From: Mycobacterium sp.
Lineage (GTDB): Bacteria; Actinomycetota; Actinomycetes; Mycobacteriales; Mycobacteriaceae
Direction: 5' to 3'
Assembly (NCBI RefSeq): GCF_019247635.1
Contig: NZ_JAFBAR010000074.1
Coordinates: 1-34,395 of the forward strand
Length of the DNA stretch: 34,395 nt
The first letter of the stretch is position 1, and each line of letters starts with the position of its first letter. The position numbers and the translations under genes are program-made. Below, piece after piece: positions 8,669-19,628 of this stretch. A model generated the notes under the pieces. It saw only the letters and a list, made by a program, of their open reading frames with translations, had not been told where the DNA came from and ran no database searches.

Positions 8669-8686
8669 TACTCTATTGTCGTAGAG
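8669..8686. promoter_or_regulatory. Candidate TetR operator upstream of the P450 operon
   Basis: TACTCTATTGTCGTAGAG contains the inverted repeat CTCTA-N6-TAGAG. It matches the element before tetR (TACTCTATATTCGTAGTG, 9461-9478) at 15 of 18 positions. It lies in the gap between the tetR stop and the P450 start, about 160 bases before the P450. That two copies flank tetR and precede the operon is seen directly; binding by this TetR is inferred. Confidence 0.6.
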
Positions 8687-8746
8687 AACCATATGGCGGG
8701 TGCCGTGGCAAGAGCCATCGGCGTCGAGTTGGGTAGCCATCCGTGC

Positions 8747-9445
8747 TCAGCCGGCCGCCGCGGCCCGGCGCCGCTTTGGTCGTGGCACGTCGGCGCGGGT
8801 CAGCTGGCCTTTCTTCGGCGTTGTAAGAATGCCGGTGGCGATCGCCGCCAGGATTCCGTCGAGTTGTTCCGGGCTGTCGACGATGCGGTCTCCGAAGGCG
8901 AAACGCAGCAGAAGGCCGTTGATGAACGTCAGGGTGATGTTGCTCAGGTCGTCCACGACGGACGATTCCAGCTCCGCCCCGTGCGGCATGAGGTGCACCA
9001 GAATCTCACGATGCAGCTTGGTGAACGCGTCGGTGCCTTGCTGCATAATCGCGGCCAGGGCGGGGTCCCGGGCAGCCTGCATGGTCAGCTCATACCGGAC
9101 CCTGGTGCGGGAGAGCTCCGGCTCGCTACCGGACTGAAGCACCACCTGCGACAGCAGCGAAGGCGAGCGCCGGTTGGCGCGACCGCCCTGGACCCCGGCG
9201 CTGTCGGCGACGGACTGCAGGCTTTCCAGGTCCAGTTCGACCAGTCGTTCGGCCACGGCACGCAACAGCGCCGACCGGGTGCGGAAGTAGAAGGACGTGG
9301 TGCCGTCCGGGACGCCGCTCTTGCGGTCCACCTTCAGGTGGCTCAAACCCTTGGCACCGTCCTCGGCCAACAGCTGAATGGCCGTGTCGCACAAATCGCG
9401 GCGGCGCTCAGCGGGATTGGGCTTGCGTCGTTTGTCGATTGCCAT
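8747..9445 (-). CDS. TetR/AcrR family transcriptional regulator
   Basis: A 232-residue regulator. The N-terminal helix-turn-helix domain is at about 15-60 (AIQLLAEDGAKGLSH, then SFYFRTRSALLRAV), and the rest is a helical ligand-binding and dimer domain. ATG at 9443-9445 (MAIDKRRK) is preferred; a GTG at 9458-9460 is also in frame but lies inside the proposed operator arm. It lies directly upstream of the P450 operon in the same orientation and divergent from the TIM-barrel gene. The operator-like palindrome at 9456-9480 suggests autorepression, and its second copy at 8669 suggests it also controls the P450 operon. The ligand is probably a substrate or CoA thioester of that pathway (inference). 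Confidence 0.92.
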   Translation of the reverse strand: MAIDKRRKPNPAERRRDLCDTAIQLLAEDGAKGLSHLKVDRKSGVPDGTTSFYFRTRSALLRAVAERLVELDLESLQSVADSAGVQGGRANRRSPSLLSQVVLQSGSEPELSRTRVRYELTMQAARDPALAAIMQQGTDAFTKLHREILVHLMPHGAELESSVVDDLSNITLTFINGLLLRFAFGDRIVDSPEQLDGILAAIATGILTTPKKGQLTRADVPRPKRRRAAAAG

Positions 9446-9455
9446 CTCGGGCCAA

Positions 9456-9480
9456 GACACTACTCTATATTCGTAGTGTC
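9456..9480. promoter_or_regulatory. Palindromic operator candidate in front of tetR
   Basis: Perfect 8-base inverted repeat: GACACTAC (9456-9463), 9-base spacer, GTAGTGTC (9473-9480). It begins 11 bases upstream of the tetR ATG and lies between tetR and the divergent gene at 9599. Its core recurs at 8669-8686 before the P450. An autoregulatory TetR site is the simplest reading; it could also affect the divergent gene. Confidence 0.65.
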
Positions 9481-9598
9481 AGCAAAGCGCGGCTGCTAAG
9501 GTTCGTGGCCGGGGGGGCAGCGTCGGCGAATGCCGCTGTGCGGCAAGGGCTTCTAAGCGAAGGTGGTGATCGTAGTTTTCGGATGACAGAGTGGTCGG

Positions 9599-10423
9599 AT
9601 GTGCCCCGCGGTGCGGACCGACCGGCTTGCCCTCGGCCAACTCAGCGTCTTCGGCCTCCCGCCGGTGGAGTTCGTCGACGTCGCGGCGGATCTCGGATGC
9701 TCCCACATCTCCACCACCGTCCAGGGAGCCGCGCTGGTGCCGCTGGGCTATCCGGCGTTCTCACTAAAGGACGACGCGCTGCGCAGGAAGTTGCTCGCGG
9801 CCATGCGGCACCGCGGCGTGACCATCACGCTCGGCGACGGGTTCCTGGTGTTGCCCGAGGCCGACATGCGCGCATTCGCCCCGGATCTCGATGTCCTCGC
9901 CGAACTCGGCGTAGCGCGTATCAATACCGTCAGCCTCGACTCTGACCTCGGCCGCACGTTCGACCAGTTTGCCGCGCTGACCGAGCTTGCCGCTCAACGC
10001 AACATTCAGACGCTCGTCGAGCCGGTGCCCGGTCTGACCGTCGGCAACCTCGCCACGGCGCTCGCCGCCCGACAACACGTGGGACGGGCTGAATTCCGGC
10101 TACTCATCGACACCATGCACCTGATTCGGTCGGGATCCGGGGCCGCCGACGTCGCCGCCGTCGATCCCGCGCACATCGGCTACGCCCAGCTCAACGACAC
10201 GACGCTGCAGCCCCGGGGCGATAACTACATGGAGGAAGCCATGTTTGAACGCATGGTTCCGGGTGCGGGCGAACTTCCGCTGGGCGACCTTGTCGCCGCG
10301 CTGCCCCCCGACGTCGTGATCGAGATCGAGGTGCCGCAGCGCACACTCGCCCTAGCCGGCGTCAGCCCCATCGACCGGTTGCGGCCCTGTGTCGACGCCG
10401 CCCGTCGCCTGCTATCCGGCTGA
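9599..10423 (+). CDS. Sugar phosphate isomerase/epimerase-like TIM-barrel protein
   Basis: A 274-residue protein with the pattern of the xylose-isomerase-like/AP-endonuclease 2 TIM barrel: repeated strand-helix units, with likely metal ligands in TLVEPVPG (Glu near 140), LLIDTMHL (Asp near 171, His near 174), YAQLNDT (Asp near 200) and a final VIEIEVP (Glu near 240). Family members isomerise or epimerise sugars and inositol derivatives with a divalent metal. The ATG at 9599 has no strong ribosome site; a GTG follows four codons later. It is divergent from tetR, so the 9456-9480 operator might also influence it. It converges on the Gfo/Idh/MocA gene with only 3 bases between stops. The substrate is unknown. 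Confidence 0.85.
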   Translation: MCPAVRTDRLALGQLSVFGLPPVEFVDVAADLGCSHISTTVQGAALVPLGYPAFSLKDDALRRKLLAAMRHRGVTITLGDGFLVLPEADMRAFAPDLDVLAELGVARINTVSLDSDLGRTFDQFAALTELAAQRNIQTLVEPVPGLTVGNLATALAARQHVGRAEFRLLIDTMHLIRSGSGAADVAAVDPAHIGYAQLNDTTLQPRGDNYMEEAMFERMVPGAGELPLGDLVAALPPDVVIEIEVPQRTLALAGVSPIDRLRPCVDAARRLLSG

Positions 10424-10426
10424 GTT

Positions 10427-11425
10427 TCAACAGGGCTCGCGCAGCGGCAGTCCGGCGGCCCGGTAGATCGCATCGATGACGCTCATGTTCTCGATGGCAT
10501 CTTGCGGTGTGGTCTTCACCGCTTCGCCGCGTAGCACCGCGCCGGCGAACGCGTCGAGTTGGTATGCGTAGGAGGCGCGGTGACCAAAGCGCTCCGCGCG
10601 TTTGCCGCTGGCCGATCGTACCGAGAGCCGATGGTAAAACTTGGGCATCACCGGGTTGAAGATGCGCAGCTCGCCGTCGTCGCCGATGACGCGCGCGCTG
10701 ATCCGCACCAGCGCCGATGACCACATCGAGCAAAGTACGCTGCCGGAATGCCCTGCCGCAAAACGCAACTCGGCCCTCATCGCCCGGTCGATCCGGGGAT
10801 CACGCAATTTCGCTTGCGCTAAAACGACTTCCGGAGTCGCACCACCGAACGTGCGGACCATGTGGACCGCATAGCATCCCGCGTCCATGGTGGCGCCACC
10901 GGCAAGCGCGTAGTTGTAGCGAATGTCGGTGAACTTCGGCAGCGGGAAGCACAGCGCGGCCTCCACACGCCTGAGCGTGCCCAATTCACCCGAGGCGATA
11001 ATCTGCTCGGCTCGCAGCGTCAGCGGATGGTAACGGTAGTGGAATGCCTCCATCACCACCCGATCCGACTTGGCGGCCAGGCCGGCGATTTCGTGGGCCT
11101 CCGCGGCATTCGCGGTGAACGGCTTTTCGCACAACACGTGTTTGCCGGCGGCCAGTGCGGCACGGGTCCACCGGCCGTGCAAGCCGTTCGGCAGCGGGTT
11201 GTACACGGCGTCGAGATCCGGATCCGCAATCAATGCTTCGTAACTGTCGTGCACGCGGGCGATGCCGTGTTTGTCAGCAAACGCCCGGGCGCGTGCCGCA
11301 TCCCGCGCGGCCACCGCGGCGACGACGGTGTCGGCGTTGTCCTTGCTCGGCCGGATGAGGGCCAGCGGCGCGATCCGCGCCGCGCCCAGAATCCCGATCC
11401 GCAGTCGTGCCCCGCCTTCCGACAC
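10427..11425 (-). CDS. Gfo/Idh/MocA family NAD(P)-dependent oxidoreductase
   Basis: A 332-residue protein. The Rossmann fold begins RIGILGAARIAP (9-20), and the family signature EKP is at 100-102 (VLCEKPFTANAAEAHE). The AFHYRYHP stretch near 125 and the C-terminal alpha/beta domain complete the picture. These enzymes oxidise or reduce sugars, inositols or dihydrodiols with NAD(P). The start is GTG at 11423-11425; the gene begins 10 bases after the FAD monooxygenase stop on the same strand, so it is likely the third gene of a sulfatase-monooxygenase-oxidoreductase operon. A dihydrodiol- or aldehyde-type substrate would suit an aromatic pathway, but a sugar substrate is equally possible. Confidence 0.9.
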   Translation of the reverse strand: MSEGGARLRIGILGAARIAPLALIRPSKDNADTVVAAVAARDAARARAFADKHGIARVHDSYEALIADPDLDAVYNPLPNGLHGRWTRAALAAGKHVLCEKPFTANAAEAHEIAGLAAKSDRVVMEAFHYRYHPLTLRAEQIIASGELGTLRRVEAALCFPLPKFTDIRYNYALAGGATMDAGCYAVHMVRTFGGATPEVVLAQAKLRDPRIDRAMRAELRFAAGHSGSVLCSMWSSALVRISARVIGDDGELRIFNPVMPKFYHRLSVRSASGKRAERFGHRASYAYQLDAFAGAVLRGEAVKTTPQDAIENMSVIDAIYRAAGLPLREPC

Positions 11426-11435
11426 GAAGTGAACG

Positions 11436-12670
11436 CTAGCAGTCGCCGGATCCGCGGCGCGCGAAAGCCGGAGCGCGCTCCGGCCGAACCCCGACTCCGA
11501 TGAAATAGGCGGGGATCAGCGACAGCCACGGCATCCGCTCCACCAGACGGAATAGCGCTTCGGGAGGCCTGGGGTCCTCGCCGCGGAGCAGCGGAGCCAG
11601 CAGCCCCCGCTGCAGCATCCGCTGGACCGCCTGGGTCACCGCGGTGGGAAACAGCCGTCGGCGGCGCACCGCCGCCAAGTCGCGATCGGTGACCCGGTGC
11701 CGGCGCAGCGGCTCGGCCAACAGGGTCGCGGCCGCGACCGCGTCCTGGACCGCCATGTTGATGCCGACGCCACCCAGCGGAGACATCGCGTGCGCGGCGT
11801 CGCCGATACACAGCAGCCCGCCGGTATGCCAGCGATGCAGCCGATCCACCCGGACGTCGAGGTGCTTGACGTCCTCCATGGACGTCAGTGCCGCCACCGA
11901 CTCGGCCATGTCCGGCAACAACGGGCCGATGTCCCGGCGAAAGGCGGCTACGCCTTTAGCCCGCAACTCGGCATCTGCACCCTTGGGTCCGATGTAAGCG
12001 ATCTGGTAGTAGCCCTCGCGCGGGATGACGCCCAGTGCTTTACCCGGACCGGTGCGGGGCAGGAAGGAGAATTGCGTGTCCTCATCTTCCTTGTGCGGCA
12101 GCCGGAACCACCACACGTCGAACTTGACCGGGTACTCGCGGGACTTCAGCCCCGCCGCGCGACGCGCGACCGACCAGCGGCCGTCGCAGGCGACGGTCAG
12201 TTCGGCCCGCAGCTCGCCGGGGCCGTCGGGCGCTTGATAACGCACGCCGCTGACCTTGTCGGCCTCCCAGAGCAGCCCGGTGACCTCGGTGCTCATGCGC
12301 AAGGTGAAGCTCGGTTCGGCTTGGGCGGCTTCGGCGAGCAGGTTGAGCAAGTCCCACTGCGGCACCATCGCCACAAAGGGATGCGGTTGACGCAGACGTC
12401 CGAAGTCGACATAGGTCACCGAGCGGCCGTTCGATTCGAAGGACGCCTGGTGAAGTTCGCTGTGCGGCAGGGCCGCGAAGCGCTCCCACAGGCCCAGCTC
12501 GTCAAGGAGCCGCAGCGTTGTGGGATGCACGGTGTCGCCGCGAAAGTCGCGCAGGAAGTCACCATGCTTCTCCAGCAGGGTGACGTCCACACCGGCCCTG
12601 GCCAGCAGCAACCCGAGAACCATCCCGGCGGGGCCCCCGCCGATAATCGCGCACGTGGTTGTCTGCGCCA

Positions 12671-12671
<1 letters not shown>
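11436..12671 (-). CDS. FAD-dependent monooxygenase (UbiH/PHBH-like)
   Basis: A 411-residue class A flavoprotein monooxygenase. The FAD-binding GxGxxG is IGGGPAGMVLG (10-20), the DG motif is VACDGRWSVAR (160-170), and the GD motif is CIGDAAHAMSPLGGVG (288-303). These enzymes use NAD(P)H and oxygen to hydroxylate aromatic or related rings. The ATG at 12669-12671 shares one base with the sulfatase stop (TAATG), showing tight coupling to the sulfatase. The C-terminal ~60 residues are Arg- and Pro-rich. With a sulfatase before it, a plausible role is hydroxylation of a phenol released from an aryl sulfate (inference). Confidence 0.92.
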
Positions 12672-15375
<2,704 letters not shown>

Positions 15376-15380
15376 TTTCC

Positions 15381-15440
15381 GCGAGCAGTCGCAAAAGCAC
15401 CCAAATCCCGGGGGCACAGCGCCATTTTGCGTCTGCTCGC
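15381..15440. repeat. Palindromic repeat, copy A (possible bidirectional terminator)
   Basis: The left arm GCGAGCAGTCGCAAAA and right arm TTTTGCGTCTGCTCGC pair at 15 of 16 positions. It sits between the convergent NYN gene and the membrane-protein gene, 5 bases after the NYN stop. A second copy sharing the first 23 bases is at 31181. The U-rich inner stem and the convergent position would suit termination. Confidence 0.7.
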
Positions 15441-15450
15441 GGGCGTCGAC

Positions 15451-16107
15451 CTAACCGTCGATCTCGCCGGCGATTCCGCGTTCGATGCCGGCGCGGGTCT
15501 TGCTGGGCAACACGACCAGGCCGTCGAGTTCGGTTCGCGCCAGCCCGTATGCGCGGTCACGCTCCTGCGGCGTGGCGGCGGCGTCTGAGGCAACCCGCAG
15601 CAGGCTCTGGGCGCGTGCCAGTCGCTGCTGTTCGGCCGGCGAGAAGCCGCTTCGGCGTCTGCGCATCGCCTCGGATTCCGCCGCCTCGAACGCGGTCGCA
15701 TAGTCCTGCACCGCGTCGAGGTACTGGCGCGCGGCATCCCGGTCGTCGAGCAGATCTTCTGCCCGGACCGGCTTGTGGAAATCGGCGCGCAGTTTGGCCT
15801 TGTGAAACGCCGTCGTCAGGGGGTCACGCATATCGGTCATGGTCGGGAAGTCGAGCAGTCTGGCCACGTCGAGCTCGTACTCCAGCCACCGCGCGTCCGT
15901 GCGTTCGTGGGCCGCCACGGCGCGCGTGATCGTCCGCCACTGCGACGCGTCGTCCTGCACGGTCGTTTCACGGGGTGGATCGGCGGCGTCGTTGGCGGCG
16001 TCTCTGCGTTTACCGGCCGCCGAGAAAGCCTTGAGGCCGACGCGCAGCAGACCGATCAGCGGCAGGATAAGGATCAGCAGCTCGACCAAGCGGAACACCA
16101 ACCCCAT
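15451..16107 (-). CDS. Membrane-anchored hypothetical protein, partner of the cyclase-LuxR gene
   Basis: A 218-residue protein with one N-terminal membrane helix (about 4-24, FRLVELLILILPLIGLLRVG). After it comes a charged, mostly helical cytoplasmic part with a short Asp/Pro-rich linker (35-55). I do not recognise the family. The ATG at 16105-16107 shares one base with the stop of the upstream regulator (TGATG), favouring it over a TTG one codon earlier. The coupling implies joint expression with the cyclase-ATPase-LuxR protein, perhaps as a membrane partner (inference). It ends 10 bases from the palindromic repeat. Confidence 0.8.
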   Translation of the reverse strand: MGLVFRLVELLILILPLIGLLRVGLKAFSAAGKRRDAANDAADPPRETTVQDDASQWRTITRAVAAHERTDARWLEYELDVARLLDFPTMTDMRDPLTTAFHKAKLRADFHKPVRAEDLLDDRDAARQYLDAVQDYATAFEAAESEAMRRRRSGFSPAEQQRLARAQSLLRVASDAAATPQERDRAYGLARTELDGLVVLPSKTRAGIERGIAGEIDG

Positions 16108-19100
16108 CAAGCCAGGATGCCACCTTCGGAGGCCGGCCGGGGCGCCTGTTGGACCAGCTGGACCCGGGATGTGATGCCGAGCTTGGTGTAGATGTGCGTC
16201 AGGTGGGCCTGCACGGTGCGCGGGGAGACGAAGAGCCGCGCGGCGATGTCCTTGTTGGCAAGACCATCACAAACCAGACGAGCGACATCGCGTTCGGCCG
16301 GCGTCAGCGACGGCCAACCGCTGGCGGGGCGTTTGCGGTCGCCGCGGCCACGCTGCGCGTAGGCGATCGCTTCGTCGATGTTCAACGCCGCACCCTCGGC
16401 CCAAGCGGAATCAAAAGCGCTTTCTGCCATGGCATCTCGTAACTTGGTAAGCCAGCCTTGATAGCCGGCATCGTGAATCTTGAAGCGCACCAGTCCCATC
16501 CGGCTGCGAAAAGCCTCTGCCGCGCCGAAGAGGCGTGCCGCCGCGGGGTGGTTGCCCTCGCTGATCGCCAACCCCGCAAGGCACTCGAGGGTATCCGGGA
16601 CGTGCAGGTACACGCCGATGCTCGTTGCACGAGCCAGCGCCTCGTGAGCATCGCGTTCGGCCTCTTCTCGCTCACCTTCCGCGACGGCGATCCGGGCGCG
16701 CACCGACAGCGAGGCGACCAGGTGCCAGCCCGTCGCCAGCGAGACAGCGGTATCGGCAAACTCGCGCGCCACCGCGAGCTGACCGCGCGCCAATGCCACC
16801 TCGGTGGAATTGAACGAGCGCTGCACCGCGGCCATTTCGGGCTGGGCCACATGCAGGGCCTGCCATGCCGCCTCGCTGGCATGATGCGCCGCCTCGACAT
16901 CACCCGCCGCCACGTGCACTTGGGACAACTGCGCGTAGGCCATCCCGACGAAGTACTCCCCAAGACCGGCGGCGCCCTCCAACGCGACATCGGCCGTGGC
17001 GCGGGCAGCGTCCAGCTCACCGTGGTAGCCCAGAGCTATGCCCAGCATCATCAAGCTGATCGGCCGGAGGATCTCGTCATGCGCCTCCTCGGATTCGGCG
17101 ACCACCTCGCGGAATTGTGATATGGCGGTGCCTACGTCGCCCTGCAGGAGATTCGCAACCGCGATTGCCCACCGGCATTGGCGTGAATTCGATCGGTCCC
17201 CGATCGCGTCGGCGATGTCGCGCCCCTCCTCGGCCGCCTCGCGCGCCGCCAACGGGTAACCGGTGCTGATCGCCGTGTTCGTCCGCCAGCTCAAGACCAG
17301 GCTCAACGCCCACCGGTCGTCGAGGACCCGAGCCAACTCGATCGCCTCGGCGTAATAGACCGCCGCATTATCGGGGTCGTACCCGGCACCCGCGATAGAC
17401 CCGCACGACGTGAGCGCCCGGGCAAGCAGTGCCGGGTCATCGAGTTCGCGGGCGATCTCCACCGCGCGTTGCGCGCGATACATCCGTTTACGCGAGGCGC
17501 CATCATGCACGTTCAGGACGGCCTCGTCGGCGAGCGCCCGCGCGCGCACCGCCGGTGCGACCTCCACCGGCTGGTCATAGTCGGGGAGTATGACGTGGAA
17601 CCAAGCCAGGCCCTCCAGCACGCGACCTCTCGTCAGCCACACCGGTCGCAACGACGACGCCAACGTCAAGGCCAGCTCGGTGTCGCCGGTTTCCAGGTTC
17701 CACCCGAGCGCATTGCGGAGGTTGTCCATTTCAAGTACGGCCTGATCGAGGCACTGCTGGTAGTCGGGCCGCGTCGAATCGTCAAGCAGCGCCGCTATCG
17801 AGGTGTAGTGGTCACGGTGGCGGGACCGTACGGTGTCGGCTTCCCCGGACTCGCCGAGCTTCTCCAGCGCGTATTGGCGCACCGTCTCCAACAGCCGGTA
17901 TCGCGTCCGACCGCTGGTGTCGTCCGCCACTACCAGCGACTTATCGACGAGCAGGCTGAGCTGATCGAGCACCTGATAACGCTCGACATCGGCATCGCCG
18001 CATACGAACTGCGCTGCGGGCAGGTCGAATCCGCCGAAAAACACCGACAGCCGGCGGAACAGGATTCGTTCGGTCTCGGTCAGCAGCGCGTGCGACCAAT
18101 CCACCGACGCACGCAGCGTCTGTTGGCGGCGGACGGCGGTCCGTGAACCCCCGGTCAACAACCGGAAGCGGTCATGCAGGCTATCGACGATCTCGGTGAG
18201 CGACAACGCGCGCACACGGGCGGCGGCGAGCTCAATCGCAAGCGGCATGCCATCCAGGCGCTGGCAAATCTCCGCCACCGCCGTCGAGTTAGCTTCCGTC
18301 ACAACGAAATCAGGCCGGGCCAGGCGGGCGCGCTCGGCGAACAGCTGGACGGCTTCGTCGGCCAGCGACAGCGATGGCACCTGCCAGGTTGCCTCCCCGG
18401 TGATGTTGACGGGTTCACGACTGGTGGCCAGCACGGTCAGGCGCTGGGCCTCGGGCAACAGGGCAGCGACCAGTGCTGCGCTGGCGTCGAGCAGGTGTTC
18501 ACAGTTGTCCAGCAACATCAGCATGTGCCGGTCCCGGACGAACCGCAGCAGACTCTCCATCGTCGAGCGCCCCGGCAGGTCGGGCAGCCCCAGCGCGCGG
18601 GCCACCGTCACCGGCACCACCTCCGCGGCCGTGATGGGCGCCAGATCGACATACCACACGCCGTCGGCCAACTCGTCGGCCATCTCAGCGGCCACCTGCA
18701 CCGCCAGCCGGGTCTTGCCGACGCCGCCGGCCCCGATCAGGGTGACCAGCCGATTACCGGTCAGCGCGTCACGCAGGCGGCCGATCTCCGCTTGGCGCCC
18801 AACGAAACTCGTCAGCTGGGCCGGCAGATTATGCGCCGCGACGCTGGATTGTGTGCGCAACGGCGGGAAGTCGTTGCGCAGGTCGGGGTGACACACCTGC
18901 GCCACGCGCTCGGGGCGGGGCAGATCGCGCAGCGCGTGACTGCCGAGGTCGGTTAGCCAGGTGTCGGCGGGTAGCTGGTCGATGACCAGGTCCTCGGTGG
19001 TGCCCGATAGGACGGTTTGGCCGCCATGGGCCAGGTCGCGGATGCGCGCGGTCCGGTTGATGGTTGGGCCGATGTAGTTGGTCGGATCTTTTGGATCGCG

Positions 19101-19442
19101 TAGTCGAACCTCGCCGGTGTGTAAGCCGATCCGCAGCCGGATCGGCGCCAGCGTTGCCCGCTGCAAGTCAAGGGCACAGGCCACCGCGTCCGACGCGCGG
19201 CCGAACGCGATCACAAAGCTGTCGCCTTCACCCTGCTCCACCGGACGAACACCGTCGTGCGCAGCAATCGCCCCGGCCACCGTCTGATCGAGCCGCGCCA
19301 GCGTGGCGGCCATCTCCTCGGGCTGGGTCTCCCACAGCCGCGTCGATCCCTCGATATCGGCCAGCAGCAACGTCACAGTTCCGGTCGGCAGCCCGGTGGG
19401 CAATTCACTCACACCAACGTCGCTCCACTCAGTTGCGCTCAT
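16107..19442 (-). CDS. Class III nucleotidyl cyclase - ATPase - LuxR-type regulator
   Basis: A 1111-residue regulator with three parts. A cyclase homology domain is at 15-190: metal Asp29 and Asp74, with catalytic Asn129 and Arg133 in NRTAR. A STAND-type ATPase follows, with Walker A GAGGVGKT (~237-244) and Walker B-like MLMLLDNCEH (307-316), then a long helical repeat region. A LuxR helix-turn-helix occupies the last ~65 residues (LTPAERDVARLVCDGLANK to VSPRTVQAHLTHIYTKLG). At the substrate-specifying positions it has Gln70 and Asn122 instead of Lys and Asp, the unusual pair known in the M. tuberculosis cyclase Rv0386. It probably joins cyclic nucleotide output and ATP-gated assembly to transcription. 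The ATG at 19442 is preferred over a start 57 codons upstream because the conserved cyclase core begins soon after it. It is divergent from a P450 gene. Confidence 0.93.
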   Translation of the reverse strand: MSATEWSDVGVSELPTGLPTGTVTLLLADIEGSTRLWETQPEEMAATLARLDQTVAGAIAAHDGVRPVEQGEGDSFVIAFGRASDAVACALDLQRATLAPIRLRIGLHTGEVRLRDPKDPTNYIGPTINRTARIRDLAHGGQTVLSGTTEDLVIDQLPADTWLTDLGSHALRDLPRPERVAQVCHPDLRNDFPPLRTQSSVAAHNLPAQLTSFVGRQAEIGRLRDALTGNRLVTLIGAGGVGKTRLAVQVAAEMADELADGVWYVDLAPITAAEVVPVTVARALGLPDLPGRSTMESLLRFVRDRHMLMLLDNCEHLLDASAALVAALLPEAQRLTVLATSREPVNITGEATWQVPSLSLADEAVQLFAERARLARPDFVVTEANSTAVAEICQRLDGMPLAIELAAARVRALSLTEIVDSLHDRFRLLTGGSRTAVRRQQTLRASVDWSHALLTETERILFRRLSVFFGGFDLPAAQFVCGDADVERYQVLDQLSLLVDKSLVVADDTSGRTRYRLLETVRQYALEKLGESGEADTVRSRHRDHYTSIAALLDDSTRPDYQQCLDQAVLEMDNLRNALGWNLETGDTELALTLASSLRPVWLTRGRVLEGLAWFHVILPDYDQPVEVAPAVRARALADEAVLNVHDGASRKRMYRAQRAVEIARELDDPALLARALTSCGSIAGAGYDPDNAAVYYAEAIELARVLDDRWALSLVLSWRTNTAISTGYPLAAREAAEEGRDIADAIGDRSNSRQCRWAIAVANLLQGDVGTAISQFREVVAESEEAHDEILRPISLMMLGIALGYHGELDAARATADVALEGAAGLGEYFVGMAYAQLSQVHVAAGDVEAAHHASEAAWQALHVAQPEMAAVQRSFNSTEVALARGQLAVAREFADTAVSLATGWHLVASLSVRARIAVAEGEREEAERDAHEALARATSIGVYLHVPDTLECLAGLAISEGNHPAAARLFGAAEAFRSRMGLVRFKIHDAGYQGWLTKLRDAMAESAFDSAWAEGAALNIDEAIAYAQRGRGDRKRPASGWPSLTPAERDVARLVCDGLANKDIAARLFVSPRTVQAHLTHIYTKLGITSRVQLVQQAPRPASEGGILA

Positions 19443-19566
19443 GGTAGCCAGGATGCGGTGACGCGGATCGCAGAACATCAGCGAAATCGCTAATACTTTC
19501 CTCGGCGGCGATGCGTAGGTAGGCATGCCGACGCCGCAAATATTCGCAATTATCCCGATGGTTTCC

Positions 19567-19583
19567 TTCCGAGTTGGTCGGAA
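19567..19583. promoter_or_regulatory. Inverted repeat between the LuxR regulator and P450 genes
   Basis: TTCCGA (19567-19572), spacer GTTGG, TCGGAA (19578-19583) is a perfect 6-base inverted repeat within the 186-base divergent gap, 46 bases before the P450 ATG. It could be the site of the adjacent LuxR-type regulator. This rests on symmetry and position only. Confidence 0.35.
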
Positions 19584-19628
19584 AGTTGGCCCCGAAGGTT
19601 CGAGCAAGACCACTCGGAGGAGCCCGCC

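Noticed and set aside
9458..9460. GTG as the tetR start
   Set aside because: It lies within the operator arm and adds only five unconserved residues; the ATG at 9445 is more likely.
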